Shown here: positions 22,495 through 30,807 of the stretch, one piece after another
Layout of the letters: every line of letters starts with the position of its first letter
How positions within the stretch are numbered: the first letter of the stretch is position 1
The notes under the pieces: model-generated
Told to the model about the DNA's origin: nothing
Databases searched by the model: none
What the model saw: the letters and a program-made list of their open reading frames with translations, nothing else
Virus record (IMG/VR): IMGVR_UViG_3300025132_008407
Coordinates: 1 to 43,559 of that record
Length of the DNA: 43,559 nucleotides
Reading direction: 5' to 3' (one strand)
From: a virus
Position numbers and translations under genes: made by a program

Positions 22495-24129
22495 GTGATT
22501 GCCGGTCTTCTAAATAGCTTTCCTCAAGGATATGATCCTAATCCGCAGCAAGTAAAGCTTCTTAAAAATATAGATCAAGCATTTGAAGATGGTCATAAAT
22601 TTGTAGTTTGTAATGCCCCTACCGGTTCAGGTAAATCGTTTATATCAAAAACTATAGGTAATATAGCTAATCAATGCTCTAAAGAATATAGATCTACGGT
22701 AACTAGCTATTTAGCATATAAACGGACACAAGGGGGAGGCTATGCGTATGAAGAAGAATGCTTAGGGGAGAAGCCCTTTGGCTGTACTGCCTTAACTATT
22801 ACCAAGGCTTTACAAGATCAATATAAAGACTTGTTTGATGATATAGAAGTTTTAAAGGGCAAGTCAAACTATCAATGCTCTGTAGATGAAAGCTTTAATG
22901 TTGAAGTAGCTCCTTGTTTGCATTTACCTAAGATAAGAGAAGAATGCTGGAATAATAGAACGTGTCCATATTATGAGCAACGTAACGTGGCACTTACATC
23001 ACGATTTAATACTTTAAATTATAATATGTTCTTCTCATTACCTGAACATTTAAAAAGAAGACAATATTTAATTTGTGATGAAGCTTCTGAGCTAGAAGAT
23101 CAATTAGTTAAAGAGTTTTCTTGTAATATTAGTTTTGATTTTTTAAAGAGATCAGATATAGAAATACGACCTCTCTATACTAAAGGTAATAATGTAGCTA
23201 AGTGGATTAGTATATTGACTCTTGACTTAAAAGAAAGGATAGACTGGCTCAAAGAAATTATAACTACTACTTCTAAAGTAAAACAAAAATATTTAATAGA
23301 GAAGAAAAGAGAGCTTATTAGTTTAAATAATTTACATTCGAAACTTTCACTAATTATAGAGACTTGGCATGATAGCGAATACGTATATGATAAAGATTCA
23401 AAAGGTATTACTTTTATGCCTCTTAAAGTAGATAAACTATCTAATTATCTTTTTAAATATGCAGATAAAGTAATATTAATGTCTGCTACTATTATTGATC
23501 CTTCTAATTTTTGTAAAACGCTAGGAATTAAAAAGTTTAAGTACGTTGAAGCGGAGTCTTCTTTTGACTCTCAAAAAGCTCCTATATATTGTAACACAAA
23601 AGTGAAGCTAAATTACTATAATATGGATAAGAATCTTCCTAAAATAGTAAAGCAAATAGATGAAATTTGCAAGTTTCATGAAAATGATAAGGGCATTATT
23701 CATTCTAGAAATAAAAATATTACAACGTTTATAGCTGATAGATTAGCAGGTAGAAGATTCCTAGCGCGTGAGCCTGGTGTACGTAACGAAGAAATATTAG
23801 AGCAGCATGTAAATAGTAAAGATGCAACAGTACTTATATCACCTTCTATGTCTTATGGAGTAGATTTAAGAGACGATTTAGCTAGATTTCAAATTATTAT
23901 TAAAGCTCCTTATCTACCTACTAAAGATAAGCGAATAGAAAAAATGATGAAGGATGATTTTATATGGTATGAGAATAAAATGCTTTGTTCTCTCATACAG
24001 TCATGCGGACGAGGTGTAAGATCTCATAAAGATTTTTGTACTACGTATATTTTAGATGCAGCTATAGTAGAAAGTGTTATTAAAAATAGTCATAAGTTGC
24101 CAAAATACTTTATAGATAGGTTTTGCTAA
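22495..24129 (+). CDS. FeS-cluster superfamily 2 helicase, XPD/DinG type
   Basis: Motif I APTGSGKS (41-48), motif II DEAS (195-198), motif III-like MSATIIDP, motif V-like SPSMSYGVDL and motif VI QSCGRGVR. Between motifs I and II lie four cysteines, C128, C141, C151 and C157 (YQC, APC, EEC, TCPYY), arranged like the 4Fe-4S ligands of XPD/DinG helicases, which unwind DNA 5' to 3'. The 544-aa size is somewhat below DinG. It probably works in phage recombination or repair. GTG is supported as start by the promoter spacing; no ATG precedes the conserved Q-x-x-Q region. Confidence 0.85.
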   Translation: MIAGLLNSFPQGYDPNPQQVKLLKNIDQAFEDGHKFVVCNAPTGSGKSFISKTIGNIANQCSKEYRSTVTSYLAYKRTQGGGYAYEEECLGEKPFGCTALTITKALQDQYKDLFDDIEVLKGKSNYQCSVDESFNVEVAPCLHLPKIREECWNNRTCPYYEQRNVALTSRFNTLNYNMFFSLPEHLKRRQYLICDEASELEDQLVKEFSCNISFDFLKRSDIEIRPLYTKGNNVAKWISILTLDLKERIDWLKEIITTTSKVKQKYLIEKKRELISLNNLHSKLSLIIETWHDSEYVYDKDSKGITFMPLKVDKLSNYLFKYADKVILMSATIIDPSNFCKTLGIKKFKYVEAESSFDSQKAPIYCNTKVKLNYYNMDKNLPKIVKQIDEICKFHENDKGIIHSRNKNITTFIADRLAGRRFLAREPGVRNEEILEQHVNSKDATVLISPSMSYGVDLRDDLARFQIIIKAPYLPTKDKRIEKMMKDDFIWYENKMLCSLIQSCGRGVRSHKDFCTTYILDAAIVESVIKNSHKLPKYFIDRFC

Positions 24130-24135
24130 TAAATA
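24128..24135 (+). promoter_or_regulatory. Late-type promoter box before the virion protein
   Basis: AATAAATA, one mismatch from TATAAATA, then 6 nt to the TTG start at 24142. Confidence 0.5.
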
Positions 24136-24141
24136 TATATA

Positions 24142-25320
24142 TTGAAGAATAGAGCTTTTCATTTTGAGATTAAGGATCTTCTAACGCAGTTTGTAGCAGC
24201 GTTTGACGATACAGTTATTTCACGTTTCGATAGAAACAGAAACCCTAAGCAGGATATTGAAGTACGTTATGTATTCGCTCCTAAGCAAAGGGTAATGTAT
24301 GATATTGTTAATAGAGCGCAAAATTTAACTTTACCCGTTGTAGCAGTTAACTTAGCTAGCGTAACAAGAGATGAATCTCGTGTTTTTAATAAACTTACAC
24401 CTACTTTTGTTCCCGGTAGTTTAACTGATGCACCTGAAAAGTCATCTAAATTTCTAATGCCTGTTCCTGTTAATTTGGAAGTTAATATGTCAATAATGAC
24501 TAGGTACATGGCAGATGCAGATCAAATAGTATCTAACTTTGCTCCATATAATAATCCATATATTATATTATCTTGGAAAGTACCTCAAGATTTTGGAGCT
24601 GAATACGATCAAGAGATACGATCTGAAGTATTATGGTCTGGTAGTCTTAATTATAATGCACCTACCGATACAACATATTCAGATAAATTTAGAGTAGTAA
24701 TAGATACCTCTTTTACTATTAAGGGGTGGTTATTTCCAGAGCAAAAAGATACTGTTGGCACAATATATGAAGTTAATAATAATTTTATAAATGTTGATTT
24801 AAGAAATAGATTATATAACCCTCTTGATGAAACAGTTGAATTTTTATCTTACGAGCAACAAGGTTATTCAGCTTTATCGGGGTACAACGATTCTGTACCA
24901 ACAAACTATTCAGAATTAGCTGCAATATCAGCTATTCCTGAATTTACGAATGTTTTTTATTCAACGACAGGATCTATTTTTCCTCTAAGAGGTAATACAG
25001 GAGCGTTAAGTAGCAGAGATAATGATTATATTTTATATGGTAAAAGATTTAGTTATAATAATAACTGGTATCTATCTTCAAATGTAGATGATTTCTTTTC
25101 GAATTATCAAGAAATCACTTCTGCAGTCAGCCCGACAATTAGCGGATATAAATTAGATAATCAAAAGTTTAGTGTAGGTAATGATAATATAGCTACCATA
25201 CATTTACCTTCAAGTACGCTTTCTGCAGCTGGTAAATTTACATTTATTACTTCTAATGAAGCCGGCTGGGCGTCATCATACGACGCGTTAAGTAGTGTAC
25301 TTAATGTATTAAAATCTTAA
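24142..25320 (+). CDS. Virion structural protein of T4-like marine phages
   Basis: The opening KNRAFHFEIKDLLTQFVAAF, then FAPKQRVMYDIVNRAQNLTL and VTRDESRVFNKL, matches a virion-associated protein I recall from T4-like cyanophages and related marine phages, probably tail or baseplate linked. The C-terminal half (from about residue 200) is Ser/Asn/Tyr-rich and less conserved, as in surface-exposed modules. It starts with TTG directly after a late-type box, in keeping with a structural gene. The exact position in the particle cannot be stated. Confidence 0.6.
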   Translation: MKNRAFHFEIKDLLTQFVAAFDDTVISRFDRNRNPKQDIEVRYVFAPKQRVMYDIVNRAQNLTLPVVAVNLASVTRDESRVFNKLTPTFVPGSLTDAPEKSSKFLMPVPVNLEVNMSIMTRYMADADQIVSNFAPYNNPYIILSWKVPQDFGAEYDQEIRSEVLWSGSLNYNAPTDTTYSDKFRVVIDTSFTIKGWLFPEQKDTVGTIYEVNNNFINVDLRNRLYNPLDETVEFLSYEQQGYSALSGYNDSVPTNYSELAAISAIPEFTNVFYSTTGSIFPLRGNTGALSSRDNDYILYGKRFSYNNNWYLSSNVDDFFSNYQEITSAVSPTISGYKLDNQKFSVGNDNIATIHLPSSTLSAAGKFTFITSNEAGWASSYDALSSVLNVLKS

Positions 25321-25339
25321 AAGTCTTTAAGAATTTTTT
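25316..25339 (+). terminator. Possible weak terminator between convergent genes
   Basis: A 6-bp AT-rich stem (CTTAAA / TTTAAG, 4-nt loop) followed by AATTTTTT, overlapping the stop codons of the two convergent genes. The stem is weak, so this is tentative. Confidence 0.25.
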
Positions 25340-26204
25340 CCACGTCGTACATATGTTCGACGTTTTCATAAGGACACTCATGCATTACACCAGTGAAGTT
25401 ATAATCATAAATGTAACTATCTACGTGACCTTCAGAGTGTTCGACAGGTGGGGTAATATTTGTATGCTCCTCGTAACCGAAAATTTTAGGAGAAGTACCA
25501 ACCCATACAACAGTTGAAGGAAGTTTCATTGCTGCAGCTGCATGTTGAAGAGAAGAGTCTATAAGTAACCTTTTATCCGAATATCTTAATAAATTAAATA
25601 ATTCTTTCTTAGGTACAGTTTTTTCATACCGTATTACATTATCAAGTTTAGGATGAAACTCATAGCATACATGAATTATCATATATTTTTCATTAAGCTC
25701 ATTAACAATATGTTGAGCTACCTGTGGATGAATATCTCTTACCCATGAATATGGATGAGGTTGATGATCCTTACCAGGCCCTCCAAAAGGTTGAAATATA
25801 AGTAGAGGCTTAGTCTTTTCAAGTTGCGATAAAGCTGGGTCGATCGCATCTTTTTCCCTGATATTAAAATTTAAATTTAAATTACCTTTTTCTCTCTCTA
25901 CTCCTACCATATTGCACCACGTGTCTATTAAATGTGACCTTTTTACAATATGAGCAGTCTCTCTGTAGGGATCATGAGAAAAAATTTCAACATCTTTATT
26001 TAAAATAAAATCTCTATAAAAATAAGGTACATTACCTATTCTATAAACTCTATCGATATCTTTATTGCCTAAATAAACTTCTGGCCAAGCACATACTACG
26101 ATAATCGTTTTATCAGGATATGTATTTTTATAAGCGCTTATAACTGCCGTACTAGCAACATGTTTACCAATGCCCCCTTCAATATGAAAAATAGTTGTAG
26201 CCAT
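25317..26204 (-). CDS. GT9-like glycosyltransferase (heptosyltransferase fold)
   Basis: The N-terminus FHIEGGIGKHVASTAVISA is a GT9-like glycine-rich opening. LLIFQPFGGPGKD marks the start of the C-terminal Rossmann domain, and LLIDSSLQHAAAAMKLPSTV is the donor-binding block (usual pattern D-S-G/x-x-x-H-x-A-A-A), followed by VWVGTSP. The length (295 aa) is a little short for GT9. ADP-heptose or a similar ADP-sugar would be the donor, which fits the ADP-sugar operon at 13026-16844; GT9-like phage genes can have other roles. It is transcribed leftward after the Cys-rich fibre gene. Confidence 0.6.
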   Translation of the reverse strand: MATTIFHIEGGIGKHVASTAVISAYKNTYPDKTIIVVCAWPEVYLGNKDIDRVYRIGNVPYFYRDFILNKDVEIFSHDPYRETAHIVKRSHLIDTWCNMVGVEREKGNLNLNFNIREKDAIDPALSQLEKTKPLLIFQPFGGPGKDHQPHPYSWVRDIHPQVAQHIVNELNEKYMIIHVCYEFHPKLDNVIRYEKTVPKKELFNLLRYSDKRLLIDSSLQHAAAAMKLPSTVVWVGTSPKIFGYEEHTNITPPVEHSEGHVDSYIYDYNFTGVMHECPYENVEHMYDVEKILKDF

Positions 26205-26242
26205 TGATATAGTTAATCAATAAAAGGTAATATTGCAACTTA

Positions 26243-27367
26243 CTACTGAGATAACATTAGGTAGGTGTTGCTACCACATACACACTTCCATACAACTCCT
26301 GCAACACCGGTATCCGAAGTAGGTAGAGCTGAAGACATAAGATACAGCGTACAAGCATGTAACATATTTGCACTTACAGAATCCATGTATGAAGCTCCAG
26401 CGATTGCTGAACTACTATGAGTACATTTAACTGTATTACAACAACCACCGGCAATAAAGCTAGCATTTGCCCCGTCACATATAGTATTATTAAGACCACC
26501 TCCAACAGTTCCCAAAGTAGCATTAATTGAATTTTGTTTCCCTCCCCCTATGGTACCTGCATTAGACTTTACTTCATTTTGGTACCCACCAGCTATTGTA
26601 GAACATGCTGCGGTAGTATGATTTTTACAACCACCTCCTATAAATGACAATGTTCCACAGGCATCATTTTCTCTTCCTCCGACTACAGCATTAAAGTTAT
26701 TTCCTACACTGTTACATTCCCCTCCTCCTATAACAATACAACTTCCACAACCAACATTACAATGTCCTCCACCGATAAAAGAAAAAGATGCCGTTGAATT
26801 ACAACAACCTCCAGCAATAACTGCACATGCACTTGATCCTAAATTATTTTTAACCCCACCTAAAATACTAGAAGCAGTTCCTGATATTACATGTTCACTT
26901 CCTATATAAGCTGATCCTGTAGCTGCTATATTTCTACCAGAACTTAGATTACCTGAAGTAGTTATACCACCTGTTCCTGCAGATAAAAGTGAGGTACCTT
27001 CAATGCTACTTGCTGTTAAATTAGTTGCTACTGAAATATTATTAGCAGATAAAGGGCTACTTCCAGCAGCTAAGCTGCCTGCAGTTAAAGTTAAACCTGC
27101 TGTAGTAATAGAAGCAAAGGCTGGGCTATCTCCTGTTGAAAGACCAAAACCAACAGTAGCTCCTCCAGCTCCTCCTAAAGTAACTACTCCTTGTTGGTTA
27201 CCTGCTATATTAGTTGAACAAAAATACCTTGCATCTCCCTGTGCAGTTATACCTGAAAAAACACTACTTACTGAAGTTTGCCTAGTCTGGCCACATTGTA
27301 TAAAAGGTTGATCCTCAAAACCCACTATGTGAGTTGCTGCTGGAAGGTCTGAAATCTTTATGCCCAT
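26243..27367 (-). CDS. Tail-fibre/adhesin-like protein with Cys-rich head repeats
   Basis: It starts MGIKISDLPAAT, an opening I associate with T4-like phage fibre proteins, followed by a TGDSPAFASITTAGLTL region of the type seen in fibre shafts. Residues 167-311 contain ten copies of a repeat with core [I/V]-x-G-G-x-x-N, mostly 15 residues apart, resembling the left-handed beta-roll heads of trimeric adhesins (YadA type). Fourteen cysteines fall in this stretch. The C-terminus (about 320-374) looks like a short cap. It probably contacts the host surface. ATG 27367 follows a late-type box by 5 nt. Confidence 0.7.
   Translation of the reverse strand: MGIKISDLPAATHIVGFEDQPFIQCGQTRQTSVSSVFSGITAQGDARYFCSTNIAGNQQGVVTLGGAGGATVGFGLSTGDSPAFASITTAGLTLTAGSLAAGSSPLSANNISVATNLTASSIEGTSLLSAGTGGITTSGNLSSGRNIAATGSAYIGSEHVISGTASSILGGVKNNLGSSACAVIAGGCCNSTASFSFIGGGHCNVGCGSCIVIGGGECNSVGNNFNAVVGGRENDACGTLSFIGGGCKNHTTAACSTIAGGYQNEVKSNAGTIGGGKQNSINATLGTVGGGLNNTICDGANASFIAGGCCNTVKCTHSSSAIAGASYMDSVSANMLHACTLYLMSSALPTSDTGVAGVVWKCVCGSNTYLMLSQ
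26435..26869 (-). repeat. Ten degenerate 15-residue beta-roll repeats, Cys-rich
   Basis: Cores begin near residues 167, 183, 197, 212, 227, 242, 257, 272, 287 and 304 of the fibre protein, each with G-G and a final Asn (for example VIAGGCCN, FIGGGHCN, TIGGGKQN). Cysteine often occupies the positions just before the Asn. Confidence 0.8.
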
Positions 27368-27372
27368 ATATT

Positions 27373-27380
27373 TATTTATT
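27373..27380 (-). promoter_or_regulatory. Late-type promoter box for the Cys-rich fibre
   Basis: Minus-strand AATAAATA, 5 nt before the ATG at 27367. It shares base 27380 with the -35 box of the rightward promoter. Confidence 0.55.
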
Positions 27381-27407
27381 TGATTTTCTCATTTTATCAT
27401 GTAAAAT
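27380..27407 (+). promoter_or_regulatory. Sigma70-like promoter for the nuclease gene, leaderless geometry
   Basis: TTGATT (27380-27385), 16-bp spacer, TAAAAT (27402-27407), then 6 nt to the GTG at 27414. Confidence 0.6.
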
Positions 27408-27413
27408 ATGTAA

Positions 27414-28115
27414 GTGAAAATTATTTTTGATCCGGAGTCACATACGTATACTCATAAGGATACAGGGGAAAAGTTCGTTTCGGTTACTACTCTACTAGGT
27501 AAATTTAAAAAACCGTTTGATAAAGATAGGCATTCTGCGAGAGTAGCAGAAAGAGAGGGTGTTCCTCAAGAAATGGTCTTAGAGCTTTGGGAGCAAGAAA
27601 AAAATAAAGCTTGTGATAGAGGTACTGCTATACATGAATTATTAGAAGAATATATTAAGTACGGCGAGACAGCAGATAATTATGGGTGGCTTTTTAAATC
27701 ATATGATAAAGCAGTAGAGCGTCATATAGATAAATTTAAGGATGTTCTTAGTGAGAATTTAGTATATGACGAAACGTTTAAAGTATCAGGTACTGCTGAT
27801 TTAATATACGAACATAAAGGTAATGAATTTACTCTAGGTGATTTTAAAACTAACAAAAAATTTAGATTTAGTTCTTCTTTTGGAGAAAGAATGTTAAAAC
27901 CGTTAGATCATTTTCAGGTATGTGAGTTTAATACTTATGCTTTACAGCTTTCTATGTATGCTTATATGTATGAAAAGCTTTCTGGTAAAAAATGTAGAAA
28001 GTGTATTATTTTTTATTTAAATGATGATAGGTTCTCAGGCTATCATGTTAATTACCTTAAATCTGATGTAGAAAAATTATTTAAATACTATAAATTATCA
28101 TGTAATAATATATGA
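27414..28115 (+). CDS. PD-(D/E)XK nuclease, RecB/Cas4-like
   Basis: The RecB-type nuclease order is visible: DRGTAIHE (68-75, motif I His74), SGTADLI (125-131, Asp129) and the catalytic LGDFKTNK (141-148, D143-x-K145). There is no FeS cysteine cluster and no helicase domain, so it is a stand-alone exonuclease-like protein of 233 aa. Such proteins in T4-like phages are thought to act in recombination or host DNA degradation. The GTG start is set by the adjacent promoter. A downstream cupin gene overlaps by 4 nt. Confidence 0.8.
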   Translation: MKIIFDPESHTYTHKDTGEKFVSVTTLLGKFKKPFDKDRHSARVAEREGVPQEMVLELWEQEKNKACDRGTAIHELLEEYIKYGETADNYGWLFKSYDKAVERHIDKFKDVLSENLVYDETFKVSGTADLIYEHKGNEFTLGDFKTNKKFRFSSSFGERMLKPLDHFQVCEFNTYALQLSMYAYMYEKLSGKKCRKCIIFYLNDDRFSGYHVNYLKSDVEKLFKYYKLSCNNI

Positions 28116-28468
28116 AAGCCGGTAAAATTTGGGGTGAAACTAAACTACTGCATGCAAATGGTGTATTAGAGTTTCATAGAATAGATTTTAAATCTAATGT
28201 ACAATGCTCAAAGCATAAGCACCAATTTAAATGGAATGGTTTTTTTGTAGAGTCAGGTGAATTGTTAGTAAGAGTGTGGTCAAAATCAGATGAAATTGAT
28301 GTTGATGTGGTTGATACTATTCTTAAGCCGGGTGACTTTATGCAAATAAAGCCCGGGTTATATCACCAATTCGAAGGTGTAAAGGCAGGCGTAGCCTTTG
28401 AGCTATATTGGGCAGAATTTAATCACAATGATATAATTAGAGAAACCTTTGGTAAGAAAATAAAATGA
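28112..28468 (+). CDS. Small cupin protein
   Basis: A single cupin barrel of 118 aa: KHKHQFKWNGFFVESGEL (32-51 region) supplies the H-x-H and following residues, and LKPGDFMQIKPGLYHQFEG carries the second motif with its His. The metal site seems complete. It might isomerise or epimerise a sugar or bind a small ligand; no closer call is justified. It overlaps the nuclease and radical SAM genes by 4 nt each, so the three are one unit. Confidence 0.65.
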   Translation: MKAGKIWGETKLLHANGVLEFHRIDFKSNVQCSKHKHQFKWNGFFVESGELLVRVWSKSDEIDVDVVDTILKPGDFMQIKPGLYHQFEGVKAGVAFELYWAEFNHNDIIRETFGKKIK

Positions 28469-29406
28469 CAGAGGAAGAATACGACAGTGGTTTTTTTTAT
28501 AAACCATCTAAAGTAGCGGATGATGAAACTCGTAAGTGGTTACCTAGAGATTTCAGTACTAAACAAATTACACATAGCGTAAAAAGAAACATAGATAGAA
28601 AGAGAACCTCAATTGATCACGTACAAGAAGTTTTAAACATACCTCTCTTTAGCTGGGTAGAATTAAATCTTAATGAACTATGTAATCGTAAATGTCCCTT
28701 TTGCCCTAGAAGTGGAGAATATCCAAATCAAAATTTACATATGGACCCGGGCCTAGCTGCAGCTATAGCAGTTCAACTCGATGAATTAAATTTTTCAGGT
28801 TCAGTAAATATAAGCGGAACAGGTGAACCTCTACTAACAAGAAATCTACTTCAAATAGTAAAAGTATTTTGCGACAAACAAATTCATATTGAAATAGTAA
28901 CTAACGGGGATAGATTAAAAGCAAATCTTATTAAAGATTTATATTCAATTGGACTTTCACAGCTAGTAGTAAGTATGTATGATGGCCCGGAACAAATAGA
29001 GTATTTTAACAATTTATTTAAAGAATGTGAGATTGATAAATCTAAGTATACTCTACGTGATAGGTGGTATAGTGAAGATGAAGATTTCGGTCTTATTTAT
29101 ACTAACCGAACAGGCGCGCAAAAAGAACTAAATAAAGCAGCAACTAGACCATGCTACTATCCACATTATGCAATGTACATAGATTGGAATGGTGATGTAC
29201 TTTTATGTTGTCAAGACATGTATAACAGGACCGTAAAATTTGGTAATGTTTCAGAAAAATCTATTTTTGATATATGGCAAGATAAACGCTTAATGGATTT
29301 TAGGCGGGTGCTAAAAGACGGTAAGAGATGTATGTCCCCGTGTTCTAACTGCGATGCTAATGGAATGTTATTTGGTGAAAACCATGCAAAAAAATGGACG
29401 ATATAA
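28465..29406 (+). CDS. Radical SAM/SPASM-domain enzyme
   Basis: C73, C77 and C80 in LCNRKCPFCPRSGEYP form the Cx3Cx2C SAM cluster, and SGTGEPLL is the GGE-like SAM-binding strand. The C-terminus holds SPASM-type cysteines: PCYYPHYAMYIDWNGDVLLC with the adjoining C, then RCMSPCSNC. SPASM enzymes typically modify peptides or act on sugar or cofactor substrates with extra FeS clusters. The IWQDKRLMDFR segment is common in this family. No precursor peptide gene is adjacent; neighbours are a cupin and a DUF115-like protein. The substrate is unknown. Confidence 0.8.
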   Translation: MTEEEYDSGFFYKPSKVADDETRKWLPRDFSTKQITHSVKRNIDRKRTSIDHVQEVLNIPLFSWVELNLNELCNRKCPFCPRSGEYPNQNLHMDPGLAAAIAVQLDELNFSGSVNISGTGEPLLTRNLLQIVKVFCDKQIHIEIVTNGDRLKANLIKDLYSIGLSQLVVSMYDGPEQIEYFNNLFKECEIDKSKYTLRDRWYSEDEDFGLIYTNRTGAQKELNKAATRPCYYPHYAMYIDWNGDVLLCCQDMYNRTVKFGNVSEKSIFDIWQDKRLMDFRRVLKDGKRCMSPCSNCDANGMLFGENHAKKWTI

Positions 29407-30119
29407 AAAAATATATTAATTTACACAAAGGTAAGAAAGCTATTATATGTGGCTCTGGACCATCTATTAATGAAATAGACTTTAAATTAGTATCAGATGA
29501 ATATATTATATTTTGTTGCAATCAATCTGTTACCGCTTTAGATAAATGCCATTATTTTTGTATAACAGATAACTCCGTAATATGTATGGATTTTTTTGAG
29601 CATGGTGTAAAAATATGCGATGAGTTTATAGCTTTAGGTCCATTTGGTACTCCAGCAAATTTGATGGCGAATAATAATAATTCTAAAATAAGAAACAAAT
29701 ATGCAGAGTTAATTAAAAACAAATCAAAATTTTTTAAAAGATCTGGAGGATTACCTTTTAAAAAAAGAGGACCGGTTACAGAAGGCCCTGTAGGTAATGA
29801 TGTAGTTCACATTACTACACACTTAGCATACCTTTTTGGATGTAGAGAAATAGTCTTAGCTGGAGTAGATTTAACTACTAAAGGTGGTGTATATTGCAAC
29901 CCAACTTCATATAACAATGAAGTGAATTGGGAAGGAGTGGCTCTGGAAAATAGTGATGAACTATTAGATAATTCTTTCAAAGGCTGGGAGGAGATAAAAG
30001 AAAAAACTAAAGATGTTAAATTTCTAAACGCATCTTCAAAAAGTAGGTTAAAAGAACTTTTTGATACTATTGATAAAGAGACACTTTATACTAATCGTCA
30101 TCATCAGGACAATTCATAA
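29394..30119 (+). CDS. DUF115/MptE-like or GT42-like protein
   Basis: KKAIICGSGPSINEIDF (14-30) matches the opening of DUF115 proteins, a group linked to flagellin glycosylation (Maf) and to pterin diphosphokinase MptE, and also of GT42 sialyltransferases. VHITTHLAYLFGCREIVLAG with following D-L-T is the second conserved block. It is therefore likely a nucleotide- or CMP-sugar-handling enzyme. At 241 aa it has the core domain only. It overlaps the radical SAM gene by 13 nt and the convergent oxygenase by 29 nt. Confidence 0.55.
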   Translation: MDDIKKYINLHKGKKAIICGSGPSINEIDFKLVSDEYIIFCCNQSVTALDKCHYFCITDNSVICMDFFEHGVKICDEFIALGPFGTPANLMANNNNSKIRNKYAELIKNKSKFFKRSGGLPFKKRGPVTEGPVGNDVVHITTHLAYLFGCREIVLAGVDLTTKGGVYCNPTSYNNEVNWEGVALENSDELLDNSFKGWEEIKEKTKDVKFLNASSKSRLKELFDTIDKETLYTNRHHQDNS

Positions 30120-30807
30120 AGAATATTTGAAATGAATTTCTAGAACCTTGTAGAGTGCTATTTTTATGATCGACAGCATGCCATGATTTATCCGTTACTT
30201 TAAAACATACTAAACGGTTAGGTAAAAATTCAGCTTTTTTTATTTCTTTTAAATTTTTTTGTACACCATCTCTAGTATGTACTCCACCACGACCAGAATC
30301 TTCTTCATAAATAGACAATCCTAATTCTTTATTTTTTTTATCTACAGGGCAATAAAATAAAAGGGTGAATACTTTAGTAGTTTGATCTGTATGAGGTAAA
30401 ATTTTATAGTTAGTCTCATCTTTACATACCGAGAAGTCCAAGTATTTATTTTTATAATTATCCTCTACGTTAAACTTTTTACACAAAGCTTGAAAAATTT
30501 TTTTTTGTTCTTTAACCCATTTTGAAGAAAAATTATTTATTGCTAACCAATTAGGAAAACTATCTTCTTCCTTTACAAATGAGCAAACCCTCTCTCCAAC
30601 TCCTTCACCTTGTTCTGTCCAATATTCAACACTTTCACTATTATCTGATTTCTTTAAATTAATATCATTTAACTCCTCAGCTAACAATTTGTAATCTTTA
30701 TTAGGAATAAAATCATCAATTATTATATGATCATAAGGTGAACTTAATAATTGTGTATCATTAATTTTTTTTAATATATGGTCTATCATTTGGTTATCTA
30801 CATACAT
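30091..30807 (-). CDS. 2-oxoglutarate/Fe(II) dioxygenase, prolyl-hydroxylase-like
   Basis: The iron-binding H-x-D is HTD (139-141), the distal His is H210 in KSWHAVDH, and R223 in GSRNSFQIFF would bind 2-oxoglutarate. LLFYCP and the IYEEDSGRGG segment fit the double-stranded beta-helix core. Phage members of this superfamily are common and hydroxylate proteins, nucleic acids or small molecules; the substrate is not evident. It is co-transcribed with the upstream aminotransferase, overlapping it by 14 nt. Confidence 0.75.
   Translation of the reverse strand: MYVDNQMIDHILKKINDTQLLSSPYDHIIIDDFIPNKDYKLLAEELNDINLKKSDNSESVEYWTEQGEGVGERVCSFVKEEDSFPNWLAINNFSSKWVKEQKKIFQALCKKFNVEDNYKNKYLDFSVCKDETNYKILPHTDQTTKVFTLLFYCPVDKKNKELGLSIYEEDSGRGGVHTRDGVQKNLKEIKKAEFLPNRLVCFKVTDKSWHAVDHKNSTLQGSRNSFQIFFMNCPDDDD

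Noticed and set aside
27003-27311. Plus-strand open frame opposite the Cys-rich fibre
   Set aside because: Antisense of Ala/Thr/Gly-rich shaft; Pro/Val-rich nonsense with no start signal.
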